From positions 5,910,501 to 5,974,500 of the forward strand of contig NZ_CP012109.1 in assembly GCF_000280925.3 (NCBI RefSeq): DNA of 64,000 nt, written 5' to 3'. Of the stretch, positions 55,129-64,000 are shown piece by piece. The notes under the pieces were generated by a model. That model was not told the DNA's origin and did no database searches. It saw nothing but the letters and a program-made list of their open reading frames with translations. This DNA comes from Myxococcus hansupus. GTDB lineage: Bacteria > Myxococcota > Myxococcia > Myxococcales > Myxococcaceae. How positions within the stretch are numbered: position 1 is the stretch's first letter; each line of letters starts with the position of its first letter. A program made the position numbers and the translations under genes.

Positions 55129-57317
55129 TGCGCACGCACGTACCGGACTTCTCGGGCATCGACTTCGACGCCCCCGAAACGCTCTCCGCCGCGCCCGCGC
55201 GCGAGCAGCAACTGCGTCAGGCTGGTGAGGCCACGCGCGCCGCCGAAGTGTGGGACACGCCCGAGGGCATCCCCGTCAAGCCGGTGTACACGCGCGAGGA
55301 TTTGGCGGGCGTGGAGCACCTGGGCTCGCTGCCAGGCCTGCCGCCCTTCGTGCGCGGCCCCTACTCCACCATGTACGTGCAGCAGCCGTGGACGGTGCGG
55401 CAGTACGCCGGCTTCTCCACGGCCGAGGCCTCCAACGCCTTCTACCGCCGCAACCTCGCGGCCGGACAGAAGGGCCTGTCCATCGCCTTCGACCTCGCGA
55501 CGCACCGGGGCTACGACAGCGACCATCCCCGCGTGGCGGGCGACGTGGGCATGGCGGGCGTGGCCATCGACTCCATCAAGGACATGCGCATCCTGTTCGA
55601 CCGGATTCCGCTCGACCAGATGAGCGTGTCCATGACGATGAACGGGGCGGTGCTCCCGGTGCTGGCGCTCTACGTGGTCGCCGCCGAGGAGCAGGGCGTG
55701 CGCCCCGAGCAGCTCAGCGGGACCATCCAGAACGACATCCTCAAGGAGTTCATGGTCCGCAACACGTACATCTACCCGCCCGGTCCGTCGATGCGCATCA
55801 TCGGCGACATCTTCCGCTTCACGGCGGAGAAGATGCCGCGCTTCAACAGCATCAGCATCAGCGGCTACCACATGCAGGAAGCCGGGGCGACGCAGGACCT
55901 GGAGCTGGGCTACACGCTGGCGGATGGCGTGGAGTACGTGCGCGCCGGGCTCGCGGCGGGACTGGGTGTGGACGCCTTCGCGCCGCGCCTGTCCTTCTTC
56001 TGGGCCATTGGCATGAACTTCTTCATGGAAGTGGCCAAGATGCGCGCGGCCCGGCTGCTCTGGGCGAAGCTCATCAAGGGCTTCTCCCCGAAGACGGACA
56101 AGAGCCTCGCGCTGCGCACGCACAGCCAGACGTCTGGCTGGAGCCTCACCGCGCAGGATGTCTTCAACAACGTCGTGCGCACCTGCGTGGAGGCCATGGC
56201 CGCCACCCAGGGCCACACGCAGAGCCTGCACACCAACTCGCTGGACGAGGCCATCGCGCTGCCCACCGACTTCAGCGCGCGCATCGCCCGCAACACCCAG
56301 CTCTATCTCCAGATGGAGAGCGGCACCACGCGCGTCATCGACCCGTGGGGTGGCAGCTACTACGTGGAGCGCCTCACGCACGAGCTGGCGCGCAAGGCCT
56401 GGGCCCACATCCAGGAAGTGGAAGCGCTGGGCGGCATGACGAAGGCCATCGAGGCGGGCCTGCCCAAGCTGCGCATCGAGGAGGCCGCGGCGCGCACCCA
56501 GGCGCGCATCGACTCCGGGCGGCAAGCCATCATCGGCGTGAACAAGTACCCGCCCGAGCGCGAGGACTCCATCGAGATTCTCAAGGTGGACAACTCCGCG
56601 GTGCGCGAGGCGCAGATTGCGCGCCTGCGCGAGCTGCGCGCCGAGCGCAACGCGGAGGACGTGCGCCGCAAGCTGGACGCGCTCACCGAGGCGGGCCGGC
56701 GCAATGAAGGCAACCTGCTGGCCCTGGCCATCGACGCGGCCCGCGCCAAGGCGACGGTGGGCGAAATCAGCGACGCGCTGGAGAAGGTCTATGGGCGCTA
56801 CGAGGCCACGGTGCGCAGCGTGACAGGTGTGTACTCCAGCGAGGCGGGCAAGGACTCCCAGGGCATCATCGATGCGCGCGCGAAGGCGGACGCGTTCCTC
56901 GCGCGCTTCGGCCGCCGGCCGCGCATCCTCATCGCGAAGATGGGCCAGGACGGCCATGACCGCGGGCAGAAGGTCATCGCCACCGCGTTCGCGGACCTGG
57001 GCTTCGACGTGGACATCGGGCCGCTGTTCCAGACGCCGGAAGAGTCCGCGCGCCAGGCGGTGGAGAACGACGTGCACGTGGTGGGCGCCAGCTCGCTCGC
57101 CGCCGGCCACCTGACGCTGGTGCCGCAGCTCAAGGAGGCGCTCAAGGCGCTGGGCCGCGAGGACATCATGGTTGTCGTGGGCGGCGTCATCCCCGCACAG
57201 GATTACGACGCGCTGCGCGCCGCGGGCGCGGCGGCCATCTTCGGCCCGGGCACCGTCATCTCCAAGGCGGCCATCGAGTTGCTCGACAAGCTGGCGGCGG
57301 CGCTGGAGGAAGCGTGA
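55128..57317 (+). CDS. mutB: Methylmalonyl-CoA mutase large (catalytic) subunit
   Basis: 729 residues from ATG 55128, which overlaps the mutA stop by one base (TGATG). It converts (R)-methylmalonyl-CoA to succinyl-CoA with adenosylcobalamin. TIM barrel residues ~60-440 include [20 protein letters not shown] (with the Tyr that helps radical formation), [18 protein letters not shown] (Arg of the carboxylate site), [16 protein letters not shown]. The C-terminal B12-binding domain contains [13 protein letters not shown] at 605-617, with His610 as lower axial cobalt ligand, and [11 protein letters not shown]. The length and His number match the Propionibacterium enzyme. meaB follows with a GTGA overlap. 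Confidence 0.97.
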   Translation: MRTHVPDFSGIDFDAPETLSAAPAREQQLRQAGEATRAAEVWDTPEGIPVKPVYTREDLAGVEHLGSLPGLPPFVRGPYSTMYVQQPWTVRQYAGFSTAEASNAFYRRNLAAGQKGLSIAFDLATHRGYDSDHPRVAGDVGMAGVAIDSIKDMRILFDRIPLDQMSVSMTMNGAVLPVLALYVVAAEEQGVRPEQLSGTIQNDILKEFMVRNTYIYPPGPSMRIIGDIFRFTAEKMPRFNSISISGYHMQEAGATQDLELGYTLADGVEYVRAGLAAGLGVDAFAPRLSFFWAIGMNFFMEVAKMRAARLLWAKLIKGFSPKTDKSLALRTHSQTSGWSLTAQDVFNNVVRTCVEAMAATQGHTQSLHTNSLDEAIALPTDFSARIARNTQLYLQMESGTTRVIDPWGGSYYVERLTHELARKAWAHIQEVEALGGMTKAIEAGLPKLRIEEAAARTQARIDSGRQAIIGVNKYPPEREDSIEILKVDNSAVREAQIARLRELRAERNAEDVRRKLDALTEAGRRNEGNLLALAIDAARAKATVGEISDALEKVYGRYEATVRSVTGVYSSEAGKDSQGIIDARAKADAFLARFGRRPRILIAKMGQDGHDRGQKVIATAFADLGFDVDIGPLFQTPEESARQAVENDVHVVGASSLAAGHLTLVPQLKEALKALGREDIMVVVGGVIPAQDYDALRAAGAAAIFGPGTVISKAAIELLDKLAAALEEA

Positions 57318-58297
57318 AGCTGCTGCCCGCGGACGCCTACGTGGACGGGGTGCGCGCGGGCGACCGGGCCTTGCTCGCGCGCGCCATCACCCTGGTGGAG
57401 AGCGAGCTCCCGCGCCACGCGGCGCTGGCCCAGGAGGTCCTCACGCGGCTGCTCCCTCACACGGGTGGCAGCCGGCGCGTGGGCATCAGCGGCGTGCCGG
57501 GCGTGGGCAAGAGCACCTTCATCGACGCGCTGGGCATGCACCTGGTGAACGCGGGCAAGCGCGTGGCGGTGCTGGCCATCGACCCGTCCAGCACGGTCTC
57601 CGGCGGCAGCATCCTGGGAGACAAGACGCGCATGGCGCGGCTGTCACGCGAGTCCGCGGCATACATCCGCCCCAGCCCCTCCAGCGGCACGTTGGGCGGC
57701 GTGGCGCGCAAGACGCGCGAGACGCTGCTGCTCTGCGAGGCGGCGGGCTTCGATGTGGTGCTGGTGGAGACGGTGGGCGTGGGCCAGTCGGAGACGGTGG
57801 TGGCCGACCTGGTGGATTTCTACCTGGTGCTCATGCTGGCGGGCGCGGGGGATGAGCTGCAGGGCATCAAGCGCGGCATCCTCGAGGTGGCGGACATGCT
57901 CGCCATCAACAAGGCGGACGGGGACAACAAGCCGCGCGCGGAGCGGGCCCGTTCGGAGCTGCGCGCCGCGTTGCACCTGATGCGCCCGGGCGCCGAGCCG
58001 GAAATCACCACGTGCAGTGCCCTGGAGGGCAGCGGCATCGAGAAGTTGTGGACCTCCATCGACACGCAGCTCGGGCGCGCACAGGCCTCTGGCGCGGTGC
58101 AGCGCCGCCGCACCACGCAGCAGGTGCAGTGGATGTGGACCATGGTGCAGGACGGCCTCCGGGCGGCCTTGCGTGCGCACCCCGAGGTGTCCGCGCTGGT
58201 GCCCACGCTGGAGGCGGACGTGCGTGAAGGCCGCGTCACGCCCACCTCGGCCGCACTGAGGGTGCTGGGCGCGTTCCTCCCCGAAACGAGGGCCTGA
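57314..58297 (+). CDS. meaB: Methylmalonyl-CoA mutase chaperone GTPase MeaB
   Basis: 327 residues from GTG 57314, whose last bases form the mutB stop (GTGA). MeaB is a G3E-family GTPase that gates cofactor loading and protects the mutase. Motifs: [18 protein letters not shown] (P-loop at ~57-74), [20 protein letters not shown] (Mg and switch), [11 protein letters not shown] (switch/Walker B) and INKADGDN (base specificity NKAD). The C-terminal helical arm mediates dimerisation. Translational coupling to mutB fits a stoichiometric partner. Confidence 0.95.
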   Translation: MKLLPADAYVDGVRAGDRALLARAITLVESELPRHAALAQEVLTRLLPHTGGSRRVGISGVPGVGKSTFIDALGMHLVNAGKRVAVLAIDPSSTVSGGSILGDKTRMARLSRESAAYIRPSPSSGTLGGVARKTRETLLLCEAAGFDVVLVETVGVGQSETVVADLVDFYLVLMLAGAGDELQGIKRGILEVADMLAINKADGDNKPRAERARSELRAALHLMRPGAEPEITTCSALEGSGIEKLWTSIDTQLGRAQASGAVQRRRTTQQVQWMWTMVQDGLRAALRAHPEVSALVPTLEADVREGRVTPTSAALRVLGAFLPETRA

Positions 58298-58336
58298 CAG
58301 GCCGCGTCGTGGAGCGGTCAGTCACGCTCCAATCCC

Positions 58337-58366
58337 TTGCCTCGGCATTCACGGCGCTCTTACTGT
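58337..58366 (+). promoter_or_regulatory. Candidate icmF promoter close to the start codon
   Basis: TTGCCT at 58337-58342 and TACTGT at 58361-58366 are 18 bases apart. A start 7 bases after the -10 would fall at the GTG at 58374, so the message may be leaderless. No Shine-Dalgarno is visible. Sequence pattern only. Confidence 0.45.
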
Positions 58367-58373
58367 ACGCGCC

Positions 58374-61300
58374 GTGCGAAACGTCCAGCAGACACCCGTT
58401 CCTACGCCTTACAAGCCCCGTTTCCACGTCCGCATCGTGACGGCCGCCTCGTTGTTCGACGGGCATGACGCCGCCATCAATGTGATGCGCCGCCTCATGC
58501 AGGCCTCGGGCGCGGAAATCATCCACCTGGGGCACAACCGCTCGGTGTCGGAGATTGTCGACTGCGCCATCCAGGAGGATGTGCAGGGCATCGCCATCAC
58601 CTCCTACCAGGGCGGTCACGTCGAGTTCTTCAAGTACATGATTGACCTGCTGCGCGAGCGGAAGGCCAACATCAAGGTCTTCGGCGGCGGCGGCGGCACC
58701 ATCCTCCCTTCGGAGATTGAAGAGCTCCACCGCTACGGCGTCACGCGCATCTACTCGCCGGACGACGGCCGGGCCATGGGCCTGCAGGGGATGATTGACG
58801 ACCTCATCACCCAGTGTGACTTCGAGAAGCGGCCGGCGGAGTTCGCCCCCCTGCTCGACGGCCCCACGCTGCGCGAGCCCACGCGCATCGCGCCGCTCAT
58901 CACCATCGCGGAGAACTTCGCCTCCCAGGGCGAGGCCCTGCGCGAGGCGATGACGCACATCCAGGCCAAGGGGCCGCGCGTCCCCGTGCTGGGCATCACC
59001 GGCACCGGCGGCGCGGGCAAGTCCAGCCTCGTGGATGAGCTGGTGCGCCGCTTCCTCGCGGACTTCCCGGACAAGACGCTCGCCGTGCTCTCCGTGGACC
59101 CGTCCAAGCGCAAGTCCGGCGGCGCGCTGCTCGGCGACCGCATCCGGATGAACGCCATCGACAATCCGCGCGTGTACATGCGCTCGATGGCCACCCGCCA
59201 GAGCAACCTCGCCCTGTCCAAGCACGTGGGCGACTCCATCGAAATCTGCAAGGCCGCCGGCTTCGACCTCATCGTGGTGGAGACCTCCGGCATCGGCCAG
59301 TCGGACACCGAAATCACCGAGCACTCCGACGTGGCGCTCTACGTGATGACGGCCGAGTACGGCGCGGCGACGCAGCTCGAGAAGATCGACATGCTCGACT
59401 TCGCGGACGTCATCGCCATCAACAAGTTCGACAAGCGCGGCTCGCTGGACGCACTGCGTGACGTGCGCAAGCAGTGGAAGCGCAACCACAACGCCTTCAC
59501 CACCGCGGATGACGCCGTGCCCGTGTACGGCACGATTGCCTCGCAGTTCAACGACCCGGGGATGAACCAGCTCTACCGGGCCCTCATTGAAACGCTGTCC
59601 ACGAAGACGGGCGCGCCGCTGAAGTCCGGCTTCGAGCTGTCGCCGGGCATGAGCGAGAAGAAGTGGATCATCCCGCCCGAGCGCACGCGCTACCTGGCCG
59701 AAATCGTGGAGGCCTGCGAGTCCTACGACGGCTTCGTGAAGGCCCAGGCCGCCATCGCCCGGCGCATGTACCAGCTCCACGGCACCATCGAGGCGCTGCG
59801 CACCAACGTGGGCAAGAAGCGCCTGGAAATCGTCGAGCCCAAGGACGCCTCGGACACGGTGCAGGTCACCGAGCGCGTCGAGGGCGAGCCCGCCTACCTG
59901 ACGGAGCTGGTGGAGCTGTACAAGGATTTGGAGTCGCGGCTCCACGCGGACTGCCGTCGGCTGCTGGCCGAGTGGCCCGCGACCAAGCGCCGCTACGCCG
60001 CCTCCAAGTACCAGTTCCAGGTCCGCGACCGCGTCATCGAGCTGGACCTCTACACGGAGACGCTGTCACACCTGCGCATCCCGAAGATCGCCCTCCCCCG
60101 CTACGAGGACTGGGGCGACATCCTCATCTGGCTGCTGCGAGAGAACGCCCCCGGCGCCTTCCCCTTCACCTCCGGCGTCTTCCCGCTCAAGCGCGAAGGT
60201 GAAGACCCGGCGCGCATGTTCGCCGGCGAAGGCGGCCCGGAGCGCACCAACAAGCGCTTCCACTACGTGTCGCGGGGCCTGCCCGCCAAGCGCCTGTCCA
60301 CCGCGTTCGACTCGGTGACGCTGTACGGCGAGGACCCGGACCACCGGCCGGACATCTACGGCAAGGTCGGCAACTCGGGCGTGTCCATCGCCAACGTGGA
60401 CGACGCGAAGAAGCTCTACTCCGGTTTCGACCTGGCGGACCCGTCCACCTCCGTGTCGATGACCATCAACGGCCCCGCGCCGATGCTGCTCGGCTTCTTC
60501 CTCAACGCCGCGGTGGACCAGCAGTGCGAGAAGTGGATTCGCGAGAATGGCCAGGTGGAGGCGGTCGAGAAGAAGATCGACGCCCTCTACCGCGAGCGCG
60601 GCGTGCCGCGTCCGCGCTACCAGGGCGAGCTGCCGCAGGGCAACGACGGCCTGGGCCTGATGCTGCTCGGCGTCTCCGGTGACGAGGTGCTGCCGCGCGA
60701 CGTCTACGAGCGCATCCGCGCGAAGACGCTCCAGGCGGTGCGCGGCACCGTGCAGGCGGACATCCTGAAGGAGGACCAGGCGCAGAACACCTGCATCTTC
60801 TCCACGGAGTTCGCCCTGCGGGTGATGGGCGACATCCAGCAGCACTTCATCGACCAGAAGGTGCGGAACTTCTACTCGGTGTCGATTTCCGGCTACCACA
60901 TCGCCGAAGCCGGGGCGAACCCCATCTCCCAGCTCGCCTTCACGCTGGCCAACGGCTTCACCTTCGTCGAGTACTACCTGTCGCGGGGCATGGACATCGA
61001 CGACTTCGCGCCCAACCTCTCGTTCTTCTTCTCGAACGGAATGGACCCGGAGTACGCCGTGCTGGGCCGCGTGGCGCGCCGCATCTGGGCCAAGGCCATC
61101 CGGGACAAGTACGGCGGCAATGACCGCTCGCAGAAGCTGAAGTATCACATCCAGACGTCGGGCCGGAGCCTCCACGCGCAGGAGATTGCCTTCAACGACA
61201 TCCGGACCACGCTCCAGGCGTTGCTCGCGCTCAACGACAACTGCAACTCGTTGCACACCAACGCCTACGACGAGGCCATCACCACGCCCACCGAGGAGAG

Positions 61301-61841
61301 CGTGCGCCGCGCGCTCGCCATCCAGTTGGTCATCAACAAGGAGTTCGGCCTCGCGAAGAACGAGAACCCCAACCAGGGCGCGTTCATCATCGAGGAGCTG
61401 ACCGACCTGGTGGAGGCGGCGGTGCTGGCGGAGTTCCGCGCCATCTCCGAGCGCGGCGGCGTGCTGGGCGCCATGGAGCGCATGTACCAGCGCTCCAAGA
61501 TTCAGGAGGAGTCGCTCTACTACGAGACGATGAAGCACGACGGGACGCTGCCCATCGTCGGGGTGAACACCTTCCTGGACCCCAAGGGCTCGCCCACGGT
61601 GACGCCGCCCGAGGTCATCCGCGCCACGACGGAGGAGAAGAACTACGCCATCGACGCGCGTGACGCCTTCTGGAAGCGCAACGCACAGACGGCGCCCAAG
61701 GCCCTGGAGGCCGTGCGCCGCGCGGCGCTCGACAACGGCAACATCTTCGCCGCGCTGATGGACGCCTGTAAGGTCTGCACGCTCGGCCAGCTCTCCCGCG
61801 CGCTGTACGAGGTGGGCGGGCAGTACCGGCGCAACATGTAG
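58374..61841 (+). CDS. icmF: Fused isobutyryl-CoA mutase IcmF
   Basis: 1155 residues from GTG 58374. Three modules in one chain: N-terminal B12-binding domain (~15-150) with [10 protein letters not shown] and His31 as cobalt ligand; MeaB-like G domain (~200-440) with P-loop [12 protein letters not shown] at ~206, [12 protein letters not shown] and NKFDKRG; and C-terminal mutase TIM barrel (~600-1130) with [19 protein letters not shown] and [20 protein letters not shown]. The AQN in the last motif stands where MutB has VRN (Arg to Gln), which is the switch linked to isobutyryl-CoA rather than methylmalonyl-CoA. It isomerises isobutyryl-CoA and n-butyryl-CoA. It lies 76 bases after meaB. Confidence 0.95.
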   Translation: MRNVQQTPVPTPYKPRFHVRIVTAASLFDGHDAAINVMRRLMQASGAEIIHLGHNRSVSEIVDCAIQEDVQGIAITSYQGGHVEFFKYMIDLLRERKANIKVFGGGGGTILPSEIEELHRYGVTRIYSPDDGRAMGLQGMIDDLITQCDFEKRPAEFAPLLDGPTLREPTRIAPLITIAENFASQGEALREAMTHIQAKGPRVPVLGITGTGGAGKSSLVDELVRRFLADFPDKTLAVLSVDPSKRKSGGALLGDRIRMNAIDNPRVYMRSMATRQSNLALSKHVGDSIEICKAAGFDLIVVETSGIGQSDTEITEHSDVALYVMTAEYGAATQLEKIDMLDFADVIAINKFDKRGSLDALRDVRKQWKRNHNAFTTADDAVPVYGTIASQFNDPGMNQLYRALIETLSTKTGAPLKSGFELSPGMSEKKWIIPPERTRYLAEIVEACESYDGFVKAQAAIARRMYQLHGTIEALRTNVGKKRLEIVEPKDASDTVQVTERVEGEPAYLTELVELYKDLESRLHADCRRLLAEWPATKRRYAASKYQFQVRDRVIELDLYTETLSHLRIPKIALPRYEDWGDILIWLLRENAPGAFPFTSGVFPLKREGEDPARMFAGEGGPERTNKRFHYVSRGLPAKRLSTAFDSVTLYGEDPDHRPDIYGKVGNSGVSIANVDDAKKLYSGFDLADPSTSVSMTINGPAPMLLGFFLNAAVDQQCEKWIRENGQVEAVEKKIDALYRERGVPRPRYQGELPQGNDGLGLMLLGVSGDEVLPRDVYERIRAKTLQAVRGTVQADILKEDQAQNTCIFSTEFALRVMGDIQQHFIDQKVRNFYSVSISGYHIAEAGANPISQLAFTLANGFTFVEYYLSRGMDIDDFAPNLSFFFSNGMDPEYAVLGRVARRIWAKAIRDKYGGNDRSQKLKYHIQTSGRSLHAQEIAFNDIRTTLQALLALNDNCNSLHTNAYDEAITTPTEESVRRALAIQLVINKEFGLAKNENPNQGAFIIEELTDLVEAAVLAEFRAISERGGVLGAMERMYQRSKIQEESLYYETMKHDGTLPIVGVNTFLDPKGSPTVTPPEVIRATTEEKNYAIDARDAFWKRNAQTAPKALEAVRRAALDNGNIFAALMDACKVCTLGQLSRALYEVGGQYRRNM

Positions 61842-61904
61842 CGTGGAGTGCTCCGACTCCACCGGGCCCCGCGACGGACGCGGGACACGGTGGAGGCTGG
61901 AACG

Positions 61905-61936
61905 GGCCGAGGCGCTGGGAGCGCCTCGGCCTTTGT
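61905..61936 (+). terminator. Intrinsic terminator after icmF
   Basis: GGCCGAGGCGC at 61905-61915 pairs perfectly with GCGCCTCGGCC at 61921-61931 over a TGGGA loop, followed by TTTGTC. It lies between the convergent icmF and fibro-slime genes. Confidence 0.82.
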
Positions 61937-61940
61937 CATT

Positions 61941-63803
61941 TCAGCGGCCCACTTCCAACCGGCAGGTCGCGCTGCATCCGTCGCCGCTGGAGGTGTTGCT
62001 GTCGTCGCACTCCTCGCCCTCGGAGTACTGGACCACGCCGTCACCGCAACGAGGCGCCAACATGCATCCTGGCGTGCAGCCGCCGTAAGAGCCGTCATTG
62101 TTCATGCCGTTGTCGCACTCCTCATCCTCGTCGATGATGCCGTTTCCGCACAGGGCGACGCACTCCGTCCGGGCCGTGCTGAAGCGGGCCAGCGAGAGGC
62201 GATAGGAAGAGCCGCTGGTATGCCGCTCCGCCTGGAAGAGGGCGACCTCGTAGATGCCGCCAATTCGCAGGCCCAGCCGCTCCGCCGTGGGGACCGCGGC
62301 GAGCGAGATGCTTCCCGCCTCGGGCGTATGGACGCCGCCCAGGTCCAACGCCAGACGGCCGTTGATGAACACCCACACATCGTCGTCGCCCCGGAACGTC
62401 AGGACCTCCGAGCCCTTGAACTCGAACCACGCACGCATCTCGCTGGTGAAGGAGAAGTTGCGGGGCACCGAATCGGCGTCGGGTCGCGCCGGCTCGTGCC
62501 CGGCGGCCACCCAGCCCAGGCCATCCAACGGGAAGAAGCGCTGGTCATCGAACAGGTAGGCGCCATTGCCCGTATGTGACAGGTGAAGCGATGAAACGAC
62601 CGGGATGTTCACGTTCGGGACATCGCGGAACCACTGGTCGAACGCGGCCTGTCCATGCGTGGTCTGGGAGCTCCCCGGGGTGCGCGCGTACACGGGCTTT
62701 CCATCCAGGCCGAGCCACTCCTGGACAATGCCCCGCTCCGCGCCATTCTTGTTCTGGAAGTCGATGTGCCCTCGCGGAAGGCTGGAGGTCGCCGGCAGGT
62801 CGTACCCTCGGAAGTCCCGATAGACGATCGGGAGGGACACCTGGCTCGGAGGCTGCTCCGTGACGAGCGTGCAAGCGAAGCCGCTCTCGAGCCTGCACTC
62901 CGGCGAGCAGCCATCGTTCGCGCGGAGGTTGCCGTCGTCGCACTCCTCCGTGGACCCCGGATGAATCACCCCGTCACCACAAATGCTCTCGCAGTTGCCA
63001 TCGCGGCAACGCGGCTCGCGGCGGCAGTCGGGTGAACAGCCGTCACCAAAGTCGTGGTTGCCGTCGTCACACTGCTCGGTGCCCTGGACCACGCCGTCAC
63101 CGCACACCGTGCGGGAGCAGACCGAGCCCACCGTAGGACAGTGCCATCCTTCCTCTACCCGACACGTGTCAGAGCAGCCGTCGCCGCTGACGGAGTTCCC
63201 GTCCTCGCACTCCTCGGCGCCCGCGACGATGCCATCTCCGCACAACGCGGCGGAGCAGCGTCCCCCCGCCGCCGGGCAGACCCAACCCACTTCCAGCTCA
63301 CGACAGGTGGCGGAGCAGCCATCGCCGCCCACGGTGTTGCCGTCGTCACACACCTCCGGCGACTCCACCACGCCGTCGCCACAGACAGCGCCACCCGCGT
63401 CGGGCGCGGTGCCCGCGTCGAGGTCCGTCCCAGCATCAGACTCAGTGCCCGCGTCCGGCTCCGTCCCGGCATCAGACTCAGTGCCCGCGTCCGGCTCCGT
63501 CCCGGCATCAGACTCAGTGCCCGAGTCCGGCTCCGTCCCGGCATCGGACTCAGTGCCCGCGTCCGGCTCCGTCCCGGCATCCGCGTCCGGCTCCGTCCCG
63601 GCATCCGATTCGGTGCCCGCATCATCGTCGGGACGGACGCCGCCATCGTCGCCGCCGTCGCCCGCGTCGACGGGGCCGGATGCATCCGGCGCGTCCCCCG
63701 CATCAGGCCGCGGAGAAGGGTCTCCCCCACACGCGGCAAGCACCACGACCAAGACCGCAAGCATCTGCCTTGCGGCCGCAGTTCGACTCACGCTGTTCAC
63801 CAT
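61941..63803 (-). CDS. Fibro-slime domain lipoprotein with myxobacterial Cys-rich repeats (paralogue B)
   Basis: 620 residues from ATG 63803 (MVNSVSRTAAARQMLAVLVV, lipobox LAAC). An Asp/Ala/Gly/Thr linker follows (~residues 30-140), with a repeating DAGTES/DAGTEP hexad. Then about six Cys-rich DUF4215 repeats, the fibro-slime domain (IVYRDFRGYD, RGHIDFQNKN, SEVLTFRGDDDVWVFINGRL, ALDLGGVHT) and two C-terminal repeats. Same order as the protein at 17821-19572, and both start MVN. The linker is much longer here. Possibly a matrix or adhesion protein on the outer surface. Confidence 0.9.
   Translation of the reverse strand: MVNSVSRTAAARQMLAVLVVVLAACGGDPSPRPDAGDAPDASGPVDAGDGGDDGGVRPDDDAGTESDAGTEPDADAGTEPDAGTESDAGTEPDSGTESDAGTEPDAGTESDAGTEPDAGTESDAGTDLDAGTAPDAGGAVCGDGVVESPEVCDDGNTVGGDGCSATCRELEVGWVCPAAGGRCSAALCGDGIVAGAEECEDGNSVSGDGCSDTCRVEEGWHCPTVGSVCSRTVCGDGVVQGTEQCDDGNHDFGDGCSPDCRREPRCRDGNCESICGDGVIHPGSTEECDDGNLRANDGCSPECRLESGFACTLVTEQPPSQVSLPIVYRDFRGYDLPATSSLPRGHIDFQNKNGAERGIVQEWLGLDGKPVYARTPGSSQTTHGQAAFDQWFRDVPNVNIPVVSSLHLSHTGNGAYLFDDQRFFPLDGLGWVAAGHEPARPDADSVPRNFSFTSEMRAWFEFKGSEVLTFRGDDDVWVFINGRLALDLGGVHTPEAGSISLAAVPTAERLGLRIGGIYEVALFQAERHTSGSSYRLSLARFSTARTECVALCGNGIIDEDEECDNGMNNDGSYGGCTPGCMLAPRCGDGVVQYSEGEECDDSNTSSGDGCSATCRLEVGR
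63430..63615 (-). repeat. 36-base tandem repeat in the fibro-slime B linker
   Basis: A unit of 36 bases (two 18-base halves, encoding DAGTES and DAGTEP) is repeated about five times, with small variants such as DSGTES and an inserted DADAGTEP. It keeps frame, so length changes would be tolerated. Confidence 0.82.
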
Positions 63804-63834
63804 GAAACGGATGGTGAAAGCAGCTCGCACGGAA

Positions 63835-63840
63835 TGTCAA
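63835..63840 (-). promoter_or_regulatory. -35-like TTGACA of fibro-slime gene B
   Basis: TTGACA on the minus strand, followed after two bases by CCGTGCGA, is separated by 31 bases from ATG 63803, as in paralogue A. No good -10 consensus; the conserved block may itself be a regulator site. Confidence 0.5.
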
Positions 63841-63906
63841 CGACAGCCTGTGAAGCGCCCCCACCATCGCTGAGCCGATGCGGGCAGCGCCCCAGGTCCC
63901 CGCGGC

Positions 63907-64000
63907 TCAGGGCACCACGGCGTCCGCGGGAGCAGGCAGCAGCGGTTGACCCTTCAGCGAGGGCAGCCGCTCCAGCACGTAGTCCACCATGCTCCGCGCC
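63907..64000 (-). CDS. C-terminal end of an unidentified protein
   Basis: The open frame on the minus strand enters from the right edge and ends at TGA 63909-63907 with SMVDYVLERLPSLKGQPLLP followed by APADAVVP. Thirty residues are too few to assign a family. It ends about 65 bases upstream of the -35-like hexamer of the fibro-slime gene, same strand. Confidence 0.55.
   Translation of the reverse strand, partial: ARSMVDYVLERLPSLKGQPLLPAPADAVVP

Noticed and set aside
55065-57110. 681-codon open frame on the minus strand
   Set aside because: Antisense shadow of mutB, which has complete catalytic and B12 motifs.

Overview
The window looks like a chromosomal segment of a myxobacterium of the Myxococcaceae (Myxococcus/Corallococcus type). 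This is inferred from very high GC with strong third-position GC bias, many lipoproteins with Asp/Gly/Ala-rich linkers, two proteins with the myxobacterial Cys-rich repeat plus fibro-slime domain, AgmX/TonB-C-like proteins, and a methylmalonyl-CoA mutase / IcmF locus. No rRNA, tRNA, insertion sequence, phage gene or CRISPR array was seen.

Layout. 0-9 kb: 5' part of deoD, a TonB-C-like protein, a cytochrome P450, a small Cys-rich lipoprotein, an AbiGi-like protein, a BNR-repeat secreted protein, a CotH-domain lipoprotein and asnS. 9-17.7 kb: coiled-coil protein, O-methyltransferase, fused transporter/spermidine synthase-like protein, Kelch protein, DUF574 methyltransferase, coiled-coil lipoprotein and a TPR/AgmX-like protein. 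17.8-26.3 kb: exported or envelope hydrolases and adhesin-like proteins (fibro-slime lipoprotein, M20 peptidase, GH18 lipoprotein, M3 peptidase lipoprotein) plus thiD. 26.4-36 kb: metabolism (CoA-transferase with a TPR gene, dusA, quinone oxidoreductase, DUF47-pit phosphate transport operon, thrA). 36-44.3 kb: metalloprotease-like lipoprotein and partner, TAXI-family binding protein, rsgA, a zinc-finger protein and a 767-residue secreted protein of unknown role. 44.5-45.3 kb: a G/C-skewed minisatellite. 45.4-53 kb: DUF488, Gfo/Idh/MocA oxidoreductase, a small secreted protein, nitronate monooxygenase, a six-CARDB lipoprotein, a DsbA-like protein and an RNase HI. 53-61.8 kb: mutA-mutB-meaB operon, then icmF. 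61.9-63.8 kb: a second fibro-slime lipoprotein paralogous to the one at 17.8 kb, then the 3' end of an unidentified gene.

How genes work together. mutA/mutB (methylmalonyl-CoA mutase) with the chaperone MeaB link propionyl-CoA to succinyl-CoA; icmF carries its own G-domain and interconverts isobutyryl- and butyryl-CoA. The CoA-transferase and the P450 also fit acyl metabolism. DUF47 plus Pit form a two-gene phosphate transport unit. thrA opens threonine/methionine synthesis from aspartate and appears to be controlled by a classic attenuator: a 45-codon leader with nine consecutive threonine codons, followed by mutually exclusive antiterminator and terminator hairpins. This leader is the most striking unlabelled element in the window. 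Other noncoding structures are a stem-loop just ahead of the DUF47-pit ribosome binding site, tandem related terminators at 38.2-38.3 kb, a long imperfect hairpin at 29.0 kb, and a promoter block shared by the two fibro-slime genes.
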